NCBI GenBank assembly: GCA_965215445.1
Contig: CBDCDT010000002.1
Location: forward strand, 1,178,001-1,242,000
Direction: 5' to 3'
Source of the DNA: CBDBLK01 sp965215445
Lineage (GTDB): Bacteria; Bdellovibrionota; Bacteriovoracia; Bacteriovoracales; Bacteriovoracaceae
Length of the DNA stretch: 64,000 nucleotides
Shown: piece after piece, positions 1-8,368 of the stretch
How the letters are laid out: each line of letters starts with the position of its first letter
Position numbering within the stretch: the first letter of the stretch is position 1
The notes under the pieces: model-generated
Told to the model about the DNA's origin: nothing
The model's database searches: none
What the model saw: the letters and a program-made list of their open reading frames with translations, nothing else
Program-made: the position numbers and the translations under genes

Positions 1-2
1 AT

Positions 3-386
3 CAAATCGAAAAGGCCTGTGGGCGCAGCCTGCGGGAGTTCTACCGCTCCGATACCAAAAAAACCGCCATCTTTACCGAAAAAAAATCCCGCGATTTTCA
101 TTATAGCGATGCCGAGATTCGCGCCTATTACGAACGCCTGCACGCCAAATGCAGACAAAATGGCATTGAGTTTACCACCTGCTATATCGGCAACGGCGAA
201 AAACACTTTTGGAAAGATCAGGATTTGTGGTCGAATAAAAAGGATTGTTGTAATGCCATCGGACGGGTTGCCAGCTTCAAAAATGGTCAAACCTCCCGTG
301 AAATTAAATGGGATATGAGGATGCGCCACACGAATAACAAGTGCCTCAAACCCGAAAACAAATCGACTTTGCATCGTCCTCTATGA
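3..386 (+). CDS. C-terminal part of a Cys-rich protein, possibly radical-SAM (SPL-like)
   Basis: The frame is open from the left edge to a TGA at 384-386, so only the last 127 residues are seen. It is the coding frame here because it runs through the edge, overlaps the next gene by ATGA, and has GCC/AAA-rich codon use like its neighbours. The visible part is basic and aromatic, with YYERLHAKC, TTCYIGNG and a KKDCCN motif. This pattern recalls the C-terminus of COG1533-type radical-SAM proteins (spore photoproduct lyase relatives), but the CxxxCxxC cluster motif would lie outside the window, so the family is a guess. It is translationally coupled to the ASCH-domain gene. Confidence 0.5.
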   Translation, partial: QIEKACGRSLREFYRSDTKKTAIFTEKKSRDFHYSDAEIRAYYERLHAKCRQNGIEFTTCYIGNGEKHFWKDQDLWSNKKDCCNAIGRVASFKNGQTSREIKWDMRMRHTNNKCLKPENKSTLHRPL

Positions 387-781
387 GCGCGGCCAAAAAA
401 ACCTATACCGGAATCAATATTCAGTGGCCCATTTCCCGTGACATTCTTTTAAGGAAAAAAACAATTGAAACCCGAACCTATCCCATCCCCAAGAAGTATT
501 TGGGAAAGGAAATGCTTTTAATTGAAACTCCCGGACGTGCGGGAAAGTTCAAATCCCGAATTGTGGGCATCATCAAATTCACCGAATGCTTTCAGTATCC
601 CGGCATCAAGGCCTTTTATGCGGATTTTCCGTTGCATCTAGTGGACAAAAAATCCCCTTGGGCATGGAAAGACCGGCCTAAATGGGGCTGGCGGGTTTCT
701 CTGCTGGAAGTGATTTCTCCGCCGGTAGATTTTTCGGCCAGAAAAGGGATTGTCTACACCAAAGACATTTCTTTTGTTTAA
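383..781 (+). CDS. ASCH/PUA-like domain protein
   Basis: 132 residues. An N-terminal GINIQWPISRDIL stretch is followed by KKTIETRTYPIPKKYLGKEMLLIE, the GxKTxExR...GKxLLI pattern of ASCH (ASC-1 homology) domains, a small beta-barrel related to PUA and thought to bind RNA or modified nucleotides. The ATG at 383 is chosen because it overlaps the preceding stop (ATGA) and begins just before the conserved fold; an earlier in-frame start would lie deep in the upstream gene. It ends tail-to-tail with tatA, overlapping by 4 bp. The exact ligand cannot be told from sequence; pairing with the upstream gene suggests a nucleic-acid or nucleotide-related role. Confidence 0.6.
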   Translation: MSAAKKTYTGINIQWPISRDILLRKKTIETRTYPIPKKYLGKEMLLIETPGRAGKFKSRIVGIIKFTECFQYPGIKAFYADFPLHLVDKKSPWAWKDRPKWGWRVSLLEVISPPVDFSARKGIVYTKDISFV

Positions 782-1017
782 AGGGGAAGCGACTCTTTTT
801 GTACTTTTTTTGCATCGTTTTCCCGTTTTTCTAAACGGGGAGATGCCTCTTCGGCGTCCATTTGGCCCACCTGGTGAAAGACTTCATCTTTGGCGCGTTG
901 AAACTCGCGCAGACCACGGCCCAGCCCCCGCGCCAATTCGGGTAGTTTCTTTGGCCCGATAAAAACCAGGCCGAGGGCCAAAATCAGGAGAACTTCACCA
1001 AAACCGAGACCAAACAT
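778..1017 (-). CDS. tatA: Twin-arginine translocase subunit TatA/TatB family
   Basis: 79 residues: a very short N-terminus (MFGLGFGE), one membrane helix (VLLILALGLVFIG), the hinge GPKKLPELARGLG, then an amphipathic helix and a charged tail. This is the complete TatA/B plan. Glu8 and the GPKKLP hinge are closer to TatB and to the bifunctional TatA of many non-enteric bacteria, so A versus B is not decided. The start at 1017 follows AGG about 9 nt upstream and is only 7 bp after the yajC stop, so the two form an operon of protein-export accessory genes. A Tat substrate with an RR signal (HiPIP, 41.8-42.2 kb) lies in the same window. Confidence 0.9.
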   Translation of the reverse strand: MFGLGFGEVLLILALGLVFIGPKKLPELARGLGRGLREFQRAKDEVFHQVGQMDAEEASPRLEKRENDAKKVQKESLPL

Positions 1018-1024
1018 AGCTAAC

Positions 1025-1375
1025 CTACGATTTCTCTTTTTTGCCAAACAGCTTTTGGCTCATTCCGCCAACCTGAGTGCGTAAAACCTTGAGTTTAATG
1101 CCTTCCATGACTTCTAGTGTAATCACTTTTTCAGTCATGCCCACAACCGTCCCAAGCAGGCCACTTTTGGTGTAGACCTCATCTCCCTTGGTGAGTTTGC
1201 CCAACATGGCCTGCTCTTCTTCCAATTTCCTCTTTTGAGGCCGGATCATCAAGAAATAAAAAATGACAAAGATAATGGCGAAAGGCGCCAAAGAGAACAA
1301 GGGGTTCGGTGCGTTGGCGGCCGCTCCGGCCTGCTGGCCAGTTTGGGCCAAAACTGTGGGAATAAACCATGTCAT
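1025..1375 (-). CDS. yajC: Sec translocon accessory subunit YajC
   Basis: 116 residues. A membrane helix (LAPFAIIFVIFYFLMIRP) is followed directly by QKRKLEEEQAMLGKLTKGDEV and the small beta domain TKSGLLGTVVGM...ITLEV, the standard YajC order. YajC joins SecDF in the holo-translocon at the inner membrane. The N-terminus up to about residue 25 is Ala/Gln-rich and probably periplasmic. It lies 18 bp downstream of tgt, the classical tgt-yajC order seen in many proteobacteria; secD does not follow here, tatA does. Confidence 0.95.
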   Translation of the reverse strand: MTWFIPTVLAQTGQQAGAAANAPNPLFSLAPFAIIFVIFYFLMIRPQKRKLEEEQAMLGKLTKGDEVYTKSGLLGTVVGMTEKVITLEVMEGIKLKVLRTQVGGMSQKLFGKKEKS

Positions 1376-1393
1376 AAAAAATTCTCCTTTTTT

Positions 1394-2509
1394 TCAGGCC
1401 CATTCTTGCGAAGTGTAAACCTTATAGGTGTTGGAATAAAAATCGTCAAATGTGCCCTCCAAAATATTTCTGCGCGCCTCTTTCAAAAGGCGCAAATAAA
1501 AATGGAGGTTGTGGTAGGTGATGAGTTGGCCCGCCAAATATTCTCCCGAGCGGTAGAGGTGGGCGATATAGGCCCGGGAATAGGTCTGACAAGTCCGACA
1601 GTGACAATCGGGATCGGGAGGTAGGGGGTCTTCCCTAAAGCGCTGTTTTTTAATGCTGAGCGTTCCCCGCCGGGTAAAAAACTGGCCATTGCGTGCATTG
1701 CGCGTCGGCAAAACGCAATCAAACATGTCGATGCCACTTTTGATTGCGTTTAAAATATCGAGGGGGGTTCCTACGCCCATCAGGTAGCGGGGCATGGCCT
1801 TGGGCATGATGGGAACAAATTTTTGGCAAAATTCTCTCATTTCCTCACTCTTTTCCCCGACACTCAGGCCGCCTAACGCAAACCCCGCAAAGTGGCCTTT
1901 CAAGGAGAGTAAAGATTCCAAACACTCACGGCGCAAATCCCATTCCAACCCCCCTTGAACGATGGCAAAAAGGTGCTGATGTTCCTTGAGGGGAACGTCC
2001 AAACAGCGCTTGGCCCACCTGACGGTCAAGTGCATACTCTCGCGCAAAGTCTCCTTGGGTGCAGGCAGGGACGGACATTCGTCGAAGGCCATAACGATGT
2101 CACTACCGAGGGCCTTTTGAATGTGCATGGATTTTTCGGGGGTGATGAGGTGTCGGTCGCCGCTCAAATGGTCTTGAAAGAGAACGCCTTCTTCCGTGCG
2201 CCGATTGAATTGGTTCAAACTGAAAATTTGAAATCCTCCGCTATCGGTGAGAATTGGCCGCTCCCAGGACATAAAACGGTGCAACCCTTGTGCCACACGC
2301 TCAATCAATTCGACTCCGGGTTGCAGATACAAATGATAGGCGTTGCCGAGAATAATTTGGGCATCCAAATCTTGGAGGTCTTGGGAACTCATGCATTTTA
2401 CTGTCGCTCGGGTTCCCACCGGCATAAAAACCGGCGTTTCAATCACTCCGTGGGCGGTGGATAAACGGCCGGCGCGCGCTTCTCCCGTCTGTCTTTCGAG
2501 TTGAAACAT
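1394..2509 (-). CDS. tgt: Queuine tRNA-ribosyltransferase
   Basis: 371 residues, the normal length of bacterial TGT. It exchanges G34 of GUN anticodons for preQ1 on the way to queuosine. Visible hallmarks are TPVFMPVGT near the N-terminus, LTDSGGFQIFS with the catalytic-base Asp, IVQGG, the GGLSVGE loop, YLMGVGTPLDI, MFDCVLPTRNARNG (containing the nucleophilic Asp) and the C-terminal zinc site CHCRTC followed by an NLHF histidine. The start ATG at 2509 overlaps the queA stop, so queA-tgt-yajC-tatA read as one operon. queG, the last step of the pathway, is at 56.5 kb. Confidence 0.98.
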   Translation of the reverse strand: MFQLERQTGEARAGRLSTAHGVIETPVFMPVGTRATVKCMSSQDLQDLDAQIILGNAYHLYLQPGVELIERVAQGLHRFMSWERPILTDSGGFQIFSLNQFNRRTEEGVLFQDHLSGDRHLITPEKSMHIQKALGSDIVMAFDECPSLPAPKETLRESMHLTVRWAKRCLDVPLKEHQHLFAIVQGGLEWDLRRECLESLLSLKGHFAGFALGGLSVGEKSEEMREFCQKFVPIMPKAMPRYLMGVGTPLDILNAIKSGIDMFDCVLPTRNARNGQFFTRRGTLSIKKQRFREDPLPPDPDCHCRTCQTYSRAYIAHLYRSGEYLAGQLITYHNLHFYLRLLKEARRNILEGTFDDFYSNTYKVYTSQEWA

Positions 2510-3543
2510 TAGCTCTTCCCCCGCAAAATCAACATGGCGTCTCCGTAACTTAAAAAACGGTATCCTTCTTTGAGTGCCTGCTCATAAATATGCAGAGTTT
2601 TTTGCCTTCCAAGTAGCGCACTGACCAGCATGAGCAGAGTTGAGCGGGGAAGGTGAAAATTGGTAATCAAGGCATCACAGTTGCGAATTTGCTTGCCCGG
2701 GTAGAGGAAAAGGTTTGTTTGGTAGAGTTTCCCCGTTTGGGGCCGTTCAAGACTGGCAAAGCTCTCCAAAGCACGCAGGGAAGTTGTCCCCACTACAGTC
2801 GTAAAGGAGGCGCGTTTGATTTTTTTCCAATCTTCTTCTTCCACGCAAAAATCTTCGGAATGCATTTGGTGATCGAGAAGATGAGCGGCCTTGACCGGAG
2901 CAAATGTTCCCACTCCCACATGCAAGGTGATGTAGGCGCACTCGATGGTCTTTTCCCTTAATGAGGCAAATACGCCAGGAGTAAAATGCAATCCGGCGGT
3001 GGGGGCGGCCACGCTACCCTCGCGGGTGGCAAAAGACGTTTGATAATCCTGGACGTCCCGGTGGTCACTTTCTCCCGAGCGAATATAGGGAGGAATGGGC
3101 ATCGACCCACTTTGTTTCAGCACATCCATCAAGGTTTGATTGAGGGCCAATTCAAAGTGTCCCTCCCGGCAAATTTTTACAATCCTCGCTTCGACACCTG
3201 CTTGTAAAATAAAGACATCCCCCAATTTTTTCTTCCCCGAAGTGCGCACCAAAGCGGGGTATCCTTTTTCGTTGATTGTGGTTTTGAGAAAAAAAATCTC
3301 GGCCTTGCCCCCGCTCTGCTTTTTGCCTTTCAGGCGGCACGGAAAAACCTTGCTTCGGTTGGCCACCACTAAGGAATTGCGGGGAAGATAGTCCGCCAAA
3401 TGGCAAAAAGTGGTGTGTTCTATCCGGTCTTGGGCCTGATTGTAGACCAGGAGTTTGGCGGCATCTCTGGGCACTGCCGGCCTTTGGGCAATTTGCTGCT
3501 CGGGAAGGTGGTAGTTGTAGCTTTCGACCCCAAAATCTTGCAT
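2509..3543 (-). CDS. queA: S-adenosylmethionine:tRNA ribosyltransferase-isomerase
   Basis: 344 residues. QueA transfers the ribose of SAM to preQ1-tRNA to give epoxyqueuosine. Family signatures are YNYHLPEQQIAQRP at the start, the RDAAKLLVY motif, PIPPYIR, ATREGSVAAPTAGLHFT and the C-terminal NFHLPRSTLLMLVSA and YGDAMLI. The ATG at 3543 is preferred over a TTG four codons upstream because MQDFGVESYNY matches the usual QueA start. First gene of the queA-tgt-yajC-tatA operon; a small gene starts divergently only 11 bp away, so any promoter must overlap that coding region. Confidence 0.97.
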   Translation of the reverse strand: MQDFGVESYNYHLPEQQIAQRPAVPRDAAKLLVYNQAQDRIEHTTFCHLADYLPRNSLVVANRSKVFPCRLKGKKQSGGKAEIFFLKTTINEKGYPALVRTSGKKKLGDVFILQAGVEARIVKICREGHFELALNQTLMDVLKQSGSMPIPPYIRSGESDHRDVQDYQTSFATREGSVAAPTAGLHFTPGVFASLREKTIECAYITLHVGVGTFAPVKAAHLLDHQMHSEDFCVEEEDWKKIKRASFTTVVGTTSLRALESFASLERPQTGKLYQTNLFLYPGKQIRNCDALITNFHLPRSTLLMLVSALLGRQKTLHIYEQALKEGYRFLSYGDAMLILRGKS

Positions 3544-3554
3544 AATAAATCTCA

Positions 3555-3815
3555 ATGAGGTTTTTCTTTTGGATTTGTGTTTTAAGTGCTGTAGGCAATA
3601 TTGTCTATTCCTCTGACGGGGAAAACCTGAACCAGCGCCTGTGGGATGAATTGGCCCTGGCGACTGGCAAATCCCCTCCTTCAGAGCAGTCCCCGGTCGG
3701 GGAAAAGGAGCAAAGCGATAAGCGAGATCAGGTCACCACTCGCAAATCCGCTCCAAAAAGGCCCAAATTGGAAGTTCCCGGTCAACCCAAACGCCGCCTT
3801 TTACGCCAGCGCTAA
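3555..3815 (+). CDS. Small putative secreted basic protein
   Basis: 86 residues, not recognised. The N-terminus MRFFFWICVLSAVGNIVYSS looks like a signal peptide; the rest is polar, Pro/Lys/Arg-rich and ends in a strongly basic tail (KRPKLEVPGQPKRRLLRQR). It starts head-to-head with queA, and there is no convincing ribosome-binding site before the ATG. It could be a genuine small exported protein or an open frame in a leader region; the signal-peptide-like start is the main support. Confidence 0.45.
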   Translation: MRFFFWICVLSAVGNIVYSSDGENLNQRLWDELALATGKSPPSEQSPVGEKEQSDKRDQVTTRKSAPKRPKLEVPGQPKRRLLRQR

Positions 3816-3871
3816 GTCTGCTGCGACTCAATGCTTAAACAAAGTAGTTCCGATGAGACTATAATGCAAGG

Positions 3872-4618
3872 ATGCAGCCAATTGGCCACACTGGCACCAT
3901 TTATATCGAATTGCTAGGCCCCGTTAATATCTACCTGGGGGTCGGTCTGCAAATTTTGAGTGCTCTGTTTTTGGGAGGCTGCGTCGGTTACGACCGCGAA
4001 AAAAAGATGAAGGCCGCCGGTCTCAAGACCAATATTCTCATCTGCATCGGTGCCTGCCTTTATACCACCATGAGTTTTGTGCACATGCAAAATGCGGGGG
4101 GAACTCCCGACCCCAACCGGGTGGCCTCGCAAATTGTCAGCGGCATCGGCTTTTTGGGAGCGGGGGCGATTATTCAAGGGCGGGATCACGTCATCGGCCT
4201 GACCACCGCCGCCACCATTTGGGTCGTCGCCGCCATTGGCTACACGGTGGGCATCGGCTACCCTTTTTCAGCGGCCCTTTTTTCCATCACCACTCTCACA
4301 GTGCTTAAACTTATCAATCCCATCTATCGCCTTTTGGAAAGCAAAAAGGATCGAAGAACTTTTCAACTCGAAGTGCTCTCTCGCGGCACTGTAAAAAATA
4401 CTGTTAAAGACCTTATCTTTGCAGAAACTCTGGATATTCTGGAACTCTACGAAAGCATTTTGGACAAAGAAAAAGATATGCGTGTAACCAAGGTCACTCT
4501 CAATATTCACCCGCGCACGTTGGAAAGAGTCTGTAACGAAATCAAAACTTGTGTTACCGTCGAAAAGGTCAACTATCTGGTATGTTTGGAAGAAGCAGAA
4601 GAAAGCGAAACCTCCTGA
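3872..4618 (+). CDS. MgtC/SapB family membrane protein
   Basis: 248 residues. The N-terminal half has four to five hydrophobic helices with the MgtC/SapB signature: LFLGGCVGYDREKKMKAAGLKTN, then RVASQIVSGIGFLGAGAII, then GLTTAATIWVVAAIG. The C-terminal about 80 residues form a soluble alpha/beta, ACT-like regulatory region as in longer MgtC proteins. MgtC homologues act at the inner membrane, in some pathogens as inhibitors of the F-type ATPase during Mg limitation; here only the family can be stated. It ends 10 bp before serS and may be co-transcribed with it. Confidence 0.9.
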   Translation: MQPIGHTGTIYIELLGPVNIYLGVGLQILSALFLGGCVGYDREKKMKAAGLKTNILICIGACLYTTMSFVHMQNAGGTPDPNRVASQIVSGIGFLGAGAIIQGRDHVIGLTTAATIWVVAAIGYTVGIGYPFSAALFSITTLTVLKLINPIYRLLESKKDRRTFQLEVLSRGTVKNTVKDLIFAETLDILELYESILDKEKDMRVTKVTLNIHPRTLERVCNEIKTCVTVEKVNYLVCLEEAEESETS

Positions 4619-4628
4619 ATCAAAACTT

Positions 4629-5900
4629 ATGCTCGACTTGAAACAAATCCGCAACAATCCCGAAGCATTAAAAAAAGTCATAGAACTTAAAGGTGGCCCA
4701 CTTAAAAGAGAAGATGTCGATGAGCTATTGAAGCGCGATCTTGAGCTATCTCAACTCAAAACGCAAATTCAAGAATTGCAGGCCAGGCGCAACGCCCATT
4801 CCAAAAAAATTCCTCGTGCTACGCCCGAAGAGCGTCCGGCGTTGATTGAAGAGGGGAGACAAATTGGCTCTCAAATTGACCAAATGAAACCCAAACTTGA
4901 CCAGGCCCAAAGTGCTCTCAATGAACTTTTGTACCTGGTTCCCAATGCCCCTTCTCCCGATGCTCCGATAGGCAAAAGCGAAGAAGACAATGTGGAGGTC
5001 AGGTGTGTCGGCGAAATTCCCAATTTTTCTTTTAAGATTCGCGATCATGTGGAATTGCTCACCCTCAATAATTGGGCAGAGTTTGAAAGAATTGGAGAAA
5101 TTTGCGGTTCCAGAAGCTACGGCCTTAAAAATGAAATGGTTTTACTGGAGCACAGTCTTCACCGCATGGTGATGGACAAACTTTTAAGCAAAGATTTTGA
5201 CCTCATCTCCATGCCTGGTCTGACCCGCGAAAATGCTTTGGTGGGAACCGGCCATTTTCCCGAAGGTCGAGAACAGGTTTATTATATCCCCGAAGACGAT
5301 TTATACCTTTCGGGAACTTCCGAAGTCCAACTCAACTCTCTGCACGCCGGTGAGATTTTAAAGGAATCAGAACTTCCCCGACTCTATGCCGGGTATTCCT
5401 CGTGCTTCAGGAGAGAGGCCGGAAGCTATGGAAGAGATGTGCGTGGCCTGATACGGGTTCACCAATTTATGAAAGTTGAACAATATGTTCTTTGCAAAAA
5501 CGACCCCGAAGAATCGGCAAAATGGCATCAGGCCCTACTCGATATTTCGGAAGATATTGTCCGCGAACTGGAGTTACCTTACCGTATCGTCGAATGTTGT
5601 ACCGGAGACATGGGCACGGGAAAAGTGCGCATGTTCGATGTGGAATGTTGGGTTCCCAGTGAACAAAAATACCGCGAAACCCACTCTTGCAGCGCCCTTC
5701 ACGATTGGCAGGCGCGTCGGACACAAACCCGCTACCGCGATTCCGAAGGAAAAATACATTTTTGCCACACGCTGAATAATACGGCGGTGGCCACTCCCCG
5801 CATTTTAGTTCCCCTTTTGGAAAACCACCAACGGGAAGACGGTTCCGTTTCTCTTCCCAAAGCACTCGTGCCTTATTTTGGCAAAGAAGTTTTAAAATAG
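4629..5900 (+). CDS. serS: Seryl-tRNA synthetase
   Basis: 423 residues, the usual SerRS length. The N-terminal long coiled-coil arm (about residues 25-105) binds the variable arm of tRNA-Ser. The class II core includes the TSEVQL loop, motif 2 FRREAGSYGRDVRGLIRVHQF and motif 3 TAVATPRILVPLLENHQ. The ATG at 4629 gives the canonical MLDLKQIRNNPE start; the frame is open upstream but overlaps the mgtC-like gene. A strong GAGGA follows the stop and serves the next small gene. Confidence 0.98.
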   Translation: MLDLKQIRNNPEALKKVIELKGGPLKREDVDELLKRDLELSQLKTQIQELQARRNAHSKKIPRATPEERPALIEEGRQIGSQIDQMKPKLDQAQSALNELLYLVPNAPSPDAPIGKSEEDNVEVRCVGEIPNFSFKIRDHVELLTLNNWAEFERIGEICGSRSYGLKNEMVLLEHSLHRMVMDKLLSKDFDLISMPGLTRENALVGTGHFPEGREQVYYIPEDDLYLSGTSEVQLNSLHAGEILKESELPRLYAGYSSCFRREAGSYGRDVRGLIRVHQFMKVEQYVLCKNDPEESAKWHQALLDISEDIVRELELPYRIVECCTGDMGTGKVRMFDVECWVPSEQKYRETHSCSALHDWQARRTQTRYRDSEGKIHFCHTLNNTAVATPRILVPLLENHQREDGSVSLPKALVPYFGKEVLK

Positions 5901-5913
5901 GAGGAAAAAATCT

Positions 5914-6087
5914 ATGGACAAAAAACAGCGCCATGAAAAAAAGAGGGCCAACAAGAGAAAATTCTTGCGTCTTCACGGTGAAGACAAAGGGTTTTCCCGC
6001 AAAGAAAAAAAATCCGGGCAATGGCAAATTGCCCTGGTGCTGACTATTTCTCTCTTGGGGGCCTTGACGGTTATCCTTAACAGTTAG
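5914..6087 (+). CDS. 57-residue single-span membrane protein
   Basis: A short frame from ATG 5914 to TAG 6085-6087, preceded by a strong GAGGA ribosome-binding site 10 nt upstream and starting 13 bp after serS. The N-terminal about 36 residues are extremely basic (KKQRHEKKRANKRKF), followed by one hydrophobic helix (IALVLTISLLGALTVIL) at the C-terminus, giving a tail-anchored topology with a positively charged cytoplasmic domain. No family is recognised. The good ribosome site and the sensible topology argue that it is real. Confidence 0.6.
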   Translation: MDKKQRHEKKRANKRKFLRLHGEDKGFSRKEKKSGQWQIALVLTISLLGALTVILNS

Positions 6088-6088
6088 A

Positions 6089-6388
6089 TTATTGCTTTAA
6101 GAAGGCCTTGAGGTCATTTTGAGTCAGGCACTCAATTGCCTCGGGGCCATGTTGATCGGTGACCGCCTTTTTTGAACCCGACAAAACCAAACTTTTGAGA
6201 ACGCTCTCACAATAGGCACGGTCGTGCTTGATGACGTAGCCACCACAGTGGTCTTGGAAAAGTTTAGACTCTTTGGGCAGGCCCTTGAAGGCCCTCATGC
6301 TCAAAAGTTCACAATCCTCCTGGGTGTAATTTTTGGACATACAGGCGCAAAACAAAAAAACCATGAACAGGAGAGAAAATATCTTCAT
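6089..6388 (-). CDS. Small Cys-rich putative lipoprotein
   Basis: 99 residues. The N-terminus MKIFSLLFMVFLFCACMSK is a hydrophobic signal with a lipobox-like FCAC, so acylation and envelope location are likely. The remaining 80 residues contain several cysteines (EDCELL, DHCGGY, YCESVL, ECLTQ), spaced as expected for disulfide-bonded helices in the periplasm. No family is recognised. It ends 1 bp from the stop of the small membrane gene on the other strand. Confidence 0.65.
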   Translation of the reverse strand: MKIFSLLFMVFLFCACMSKNYTQEDCELLSMRAFKGLPKESKLFQDHCGGYVIKHDRAYCESVLKSLVLSGSKKAVTDQHGPEAIECLTQNDLKAFLKQ

Positions 6389-6419
6389 ATTAAGGCAAGT
6401 TTAGCATAAACTTGCGTTG

Positions 6420-7076
6420 ATGAAAACAATGACCTTTATTTTCGACCTTCTCTCCCCCTACAGCTACCAGGCCTGGACTTGGTTGCGGGAATCCGACGAA
6501 TATTTGGCGCAAAATGAATATCAACTTGGGTTCAGGCCGGTAGTCATGTCCAAAGTTATCAAATCCCACGACACCAAAGGCCCGGCCGAAATTGAGCATA
6601 AGAGAAATTTTTTATTTAAAGATTGCCTGAGATGGGCGGCCATAAACAAAATTTCGTTTAAACTTCCCTCTCAACTGCCTTTTAATCCACTTTCCGCCTT
6701 GCGTTTTTGTTGTTTGGGAACACAAAAACAGCAAAAAGAAAAAATTGATTTCTTTTTTCGTTTGTCTTGGGAAAAAGGAATTGCCTTGGATGATGAACAG
6801 CGAGTTACCGAGGCGATCATCCAAAAAGCTTGGAGTCCATCTCAATTTTTTGAAATGTCTTCTTCCAAAGAGGCCCGTGCCTTGCTTAGGCAAAACACGG
6901 CCTGGGCCATCCAGCAAGGACTTTTTGGAGTCCCCACCTTTTGGATTGAAGAGCAAGGCCAGATGCTGGATTGGTTTTGGGGCAGGGATTCCATTCCCCA
7001 TTTGAAACTTTTTATTGAAGGAAAAGACCCTCTCCCCAGTGATGAATACCAACGCTATCTAAATTTATTTTCGTAA
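6420..7076 (+). CDS. DsbA-fold 2-hydroxychromene-2-carboxylate isomerase-like protein
   Basis: 218 residues. It begins FIFDLLSPYSYQAWTWL, the FDxxSPYSY motif that replaces CxxC in the HCCA isomerase / kappa-class GST branch of the thioredoxin superfamily. A helical insertion follows (about residues 50-150), then GVPTFWIE with the cis-proline, and WFWGRDSI, as in HCCA isomerases. Lacking a CxxC, it is not a disulfide oxidoreductase but probably a glutathione- or thiol-dependent isomerase or reductase. The ATG at 6420 is used rather than the TTG one codon earlier. An intergenic repeat begins at its stop codon. Confidence 0.8.
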   Translation: MKTMTFIFDLLSPYSYQAWTWLRESDEYLAQNEYQLGFRPVVMSKVIKSHDTKGPAEIEHKRNFLFKDCLRWAAINKISFKLPSQLPFNPLSALRFCCLGTQKQQKEKIDFFFRLSWEKGIALDDEQRVTEAIIQKAWSPSQFFEMSSSKEARALLRQNTAWAIQQGLFGVPTFWIEEQGQMLDWFWGRDSIPHLKLFIEGKDPLPSDEYQRYLNLFS

Positions 7077-7238
7077 GTGCTCACACTTCAGACCATCTTG
7101 GGAGTCAGCTACGCCGTCACTCCTTGCGATGTACTTGGAATGTACGTCTCAGTCGTTCCGGCTTGCTTCCCCCCAATCTGGCCCAAATTGCGAGCACTTA
7201 CCTTGCTTTCATCATGATTTTTCGTTTAGGTGTGAGTA
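7075..7238. repeat. Structured intergenic repeat, copy 1 (long form)
   Basis: Nested inverted repeats: AAGTGCTC (7075-7082) with GAGCACTT (7192-7199), and CTCACAC (7080-7086) with GTGTGAG (7230-7236). The 44-nt core at 7195-7238 matches 23939-23982 at 35 of 44 positions without gaps. Copy 1 carries about 110 extra bases between the arms. Both copies sit immediately after a stop codon, in plus orientation. It may act in transcript ends, or be a degenerate mobile repeat of this genome. Confidence 0.55.
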
Positions 7239-7250
7239 GCTACCTATGTT

Positions 7251-8363
7251 CTAAAAGAAGTTTCGGGAATTAGAAATCGAGGTGGCCACTCCGTTGCAAA
7301 TTCCAAAGGCCATCAGGCTCGAACCCCCATAGGACATAAAAGGTAAAGGCAGGCCCACAATGGGAACCAGGCCCATAACCATTCCCATATTGATTACCGT
7401 ATGCCAAAAAAACAGCGACATAATTCCTACCGCAACAATAGAATCAAACATTCTGGTCACATTGGAGGCCAGCCAGAGAAGGCGAAAAAAGAGAATGATA
7501 TAAAGAGAGATGAGAATGAGCGATCCCACAAAACCAGTTTCTTCATTATAAATTGAAAAAACAAAATCGGTATGATTTTCGGGTAAATAATTGAGAGATG
7601 CCTGCGATGATTTTCTCCAACCTTTGCCCAAAAAACGGCCCGAGCCTATGGCGATTTTGGATTGAATGGCACTGTATCCCGACCCACGCACGTCAGCGCT
7701 GGGATTTAGAAAAGTTGTAATTCGTTTTTTTTGATATGTTTCAAGGCCAAACTGATACATCAGGCCCCCACTGACAAAGGCAATAATTCCAACCGTAATT
7801 AAGGCCTTCCACTTCAAATTGCGGTAAAAAGAAATAACTCCAAAAATTAGTAAAACCAGCATTCCCGTTCCCAAATCCGGCTCGGCCATAATCAAAGCAG
7901 TGGGGAGCATGACAATACAAAAGGGAATAATCAGTTCCTTAAAACTCAGCGCTTTGTCGGGATTGGCCTTGGAATACCATCTTGCCAGCACCAGAATAAT
8001 GGCGATCTTGGCAATTTCTGAAGGCTGAAGGCGAATGGGGCCTAACAATATCCATCTTTGAGCACCCATTCCCTTGTGGCCGAAAAGTAAAACCAAAACC
8101 AATAAGAAAACTGTGATTCCGTAAAAAAAATAGGAGTAACGGTATAAATTTTTGGGCCGAATAAAACTCACGACAAGGCCCGCCAGCAGGCTTATGACGT
8201 AGTATGCGGTATGAATCTTATAAAGGCCGGCCAAATTTTCTGTATTTGAAGCGTGAGTTGCCGAATAAAGATTAAAAACTCCGATGATAAAAATGGAAGA
8301 AGAAATTAGAAAAAAAGAGAAATCGTACTTTTTAAAAAATTCCAAGAAAGCTCTGGTATTCAT
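7251..8363 (-). CDS. rodA: Rod-shape peptidoglycan glycosyltransferase RodA
   Basis: 370 residues with about ten hydrophobic segments. SEDS family signatures: RWILLGPIRLQPSEIAKI, MAEPDLGTG, the large extracellular loop with ENHTDFVFSIYNEETG, and GLPLPFMSYGGSS near the C-terminus. RodA polymerises glycan strands in the elongasome together with the transpeptidase PBP2, whose gene lies just upstream (5 bp apart). Last gene of the mreC-mreD-mrdA-rodA operon. Confidence 0.97.
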   Translation of the reverse strand: MNTRAFLEFFKKYDFSFFLISSSIFIIGVFNLYSATHASNTENLAGLYKIHTAYYVISLLAGLVVSFIRPKNLYRYSYFFYGITVFLLVLVLLFGHKGMGAQRWILLGPIRLQPSEIAKIAIILVLARWYSKANPDKALSFKELIIPFCIVMLPTALIMAEPDLGTGMLVLLIFGVISFYRNLKWKALITVGIIAFVSGGLMYQFGLETYQKKRITTFLNPSADVRGSGYSAIQSKIAIGSGRFLGKGWRKSSQASLNYLPENHTDFVFSIYNEETGFVGSLILISLYIILFFRLLWLASNVTRMFDSIVAVGIMSLFFWHTVINMGMVMGLVPIVGLPLPFMSYGGSSLMAFGICNGVATSISNSRNFF

Positions 8364-8368
8364 TGATT

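Noticed and set aside
19..318. A plus-strand frame from a GTG at 19
   Set aside because: It lies in another frame of the partial gene at 3-386, which is open from the edge, overlaps the next gene as ATGA and has normal codon use.
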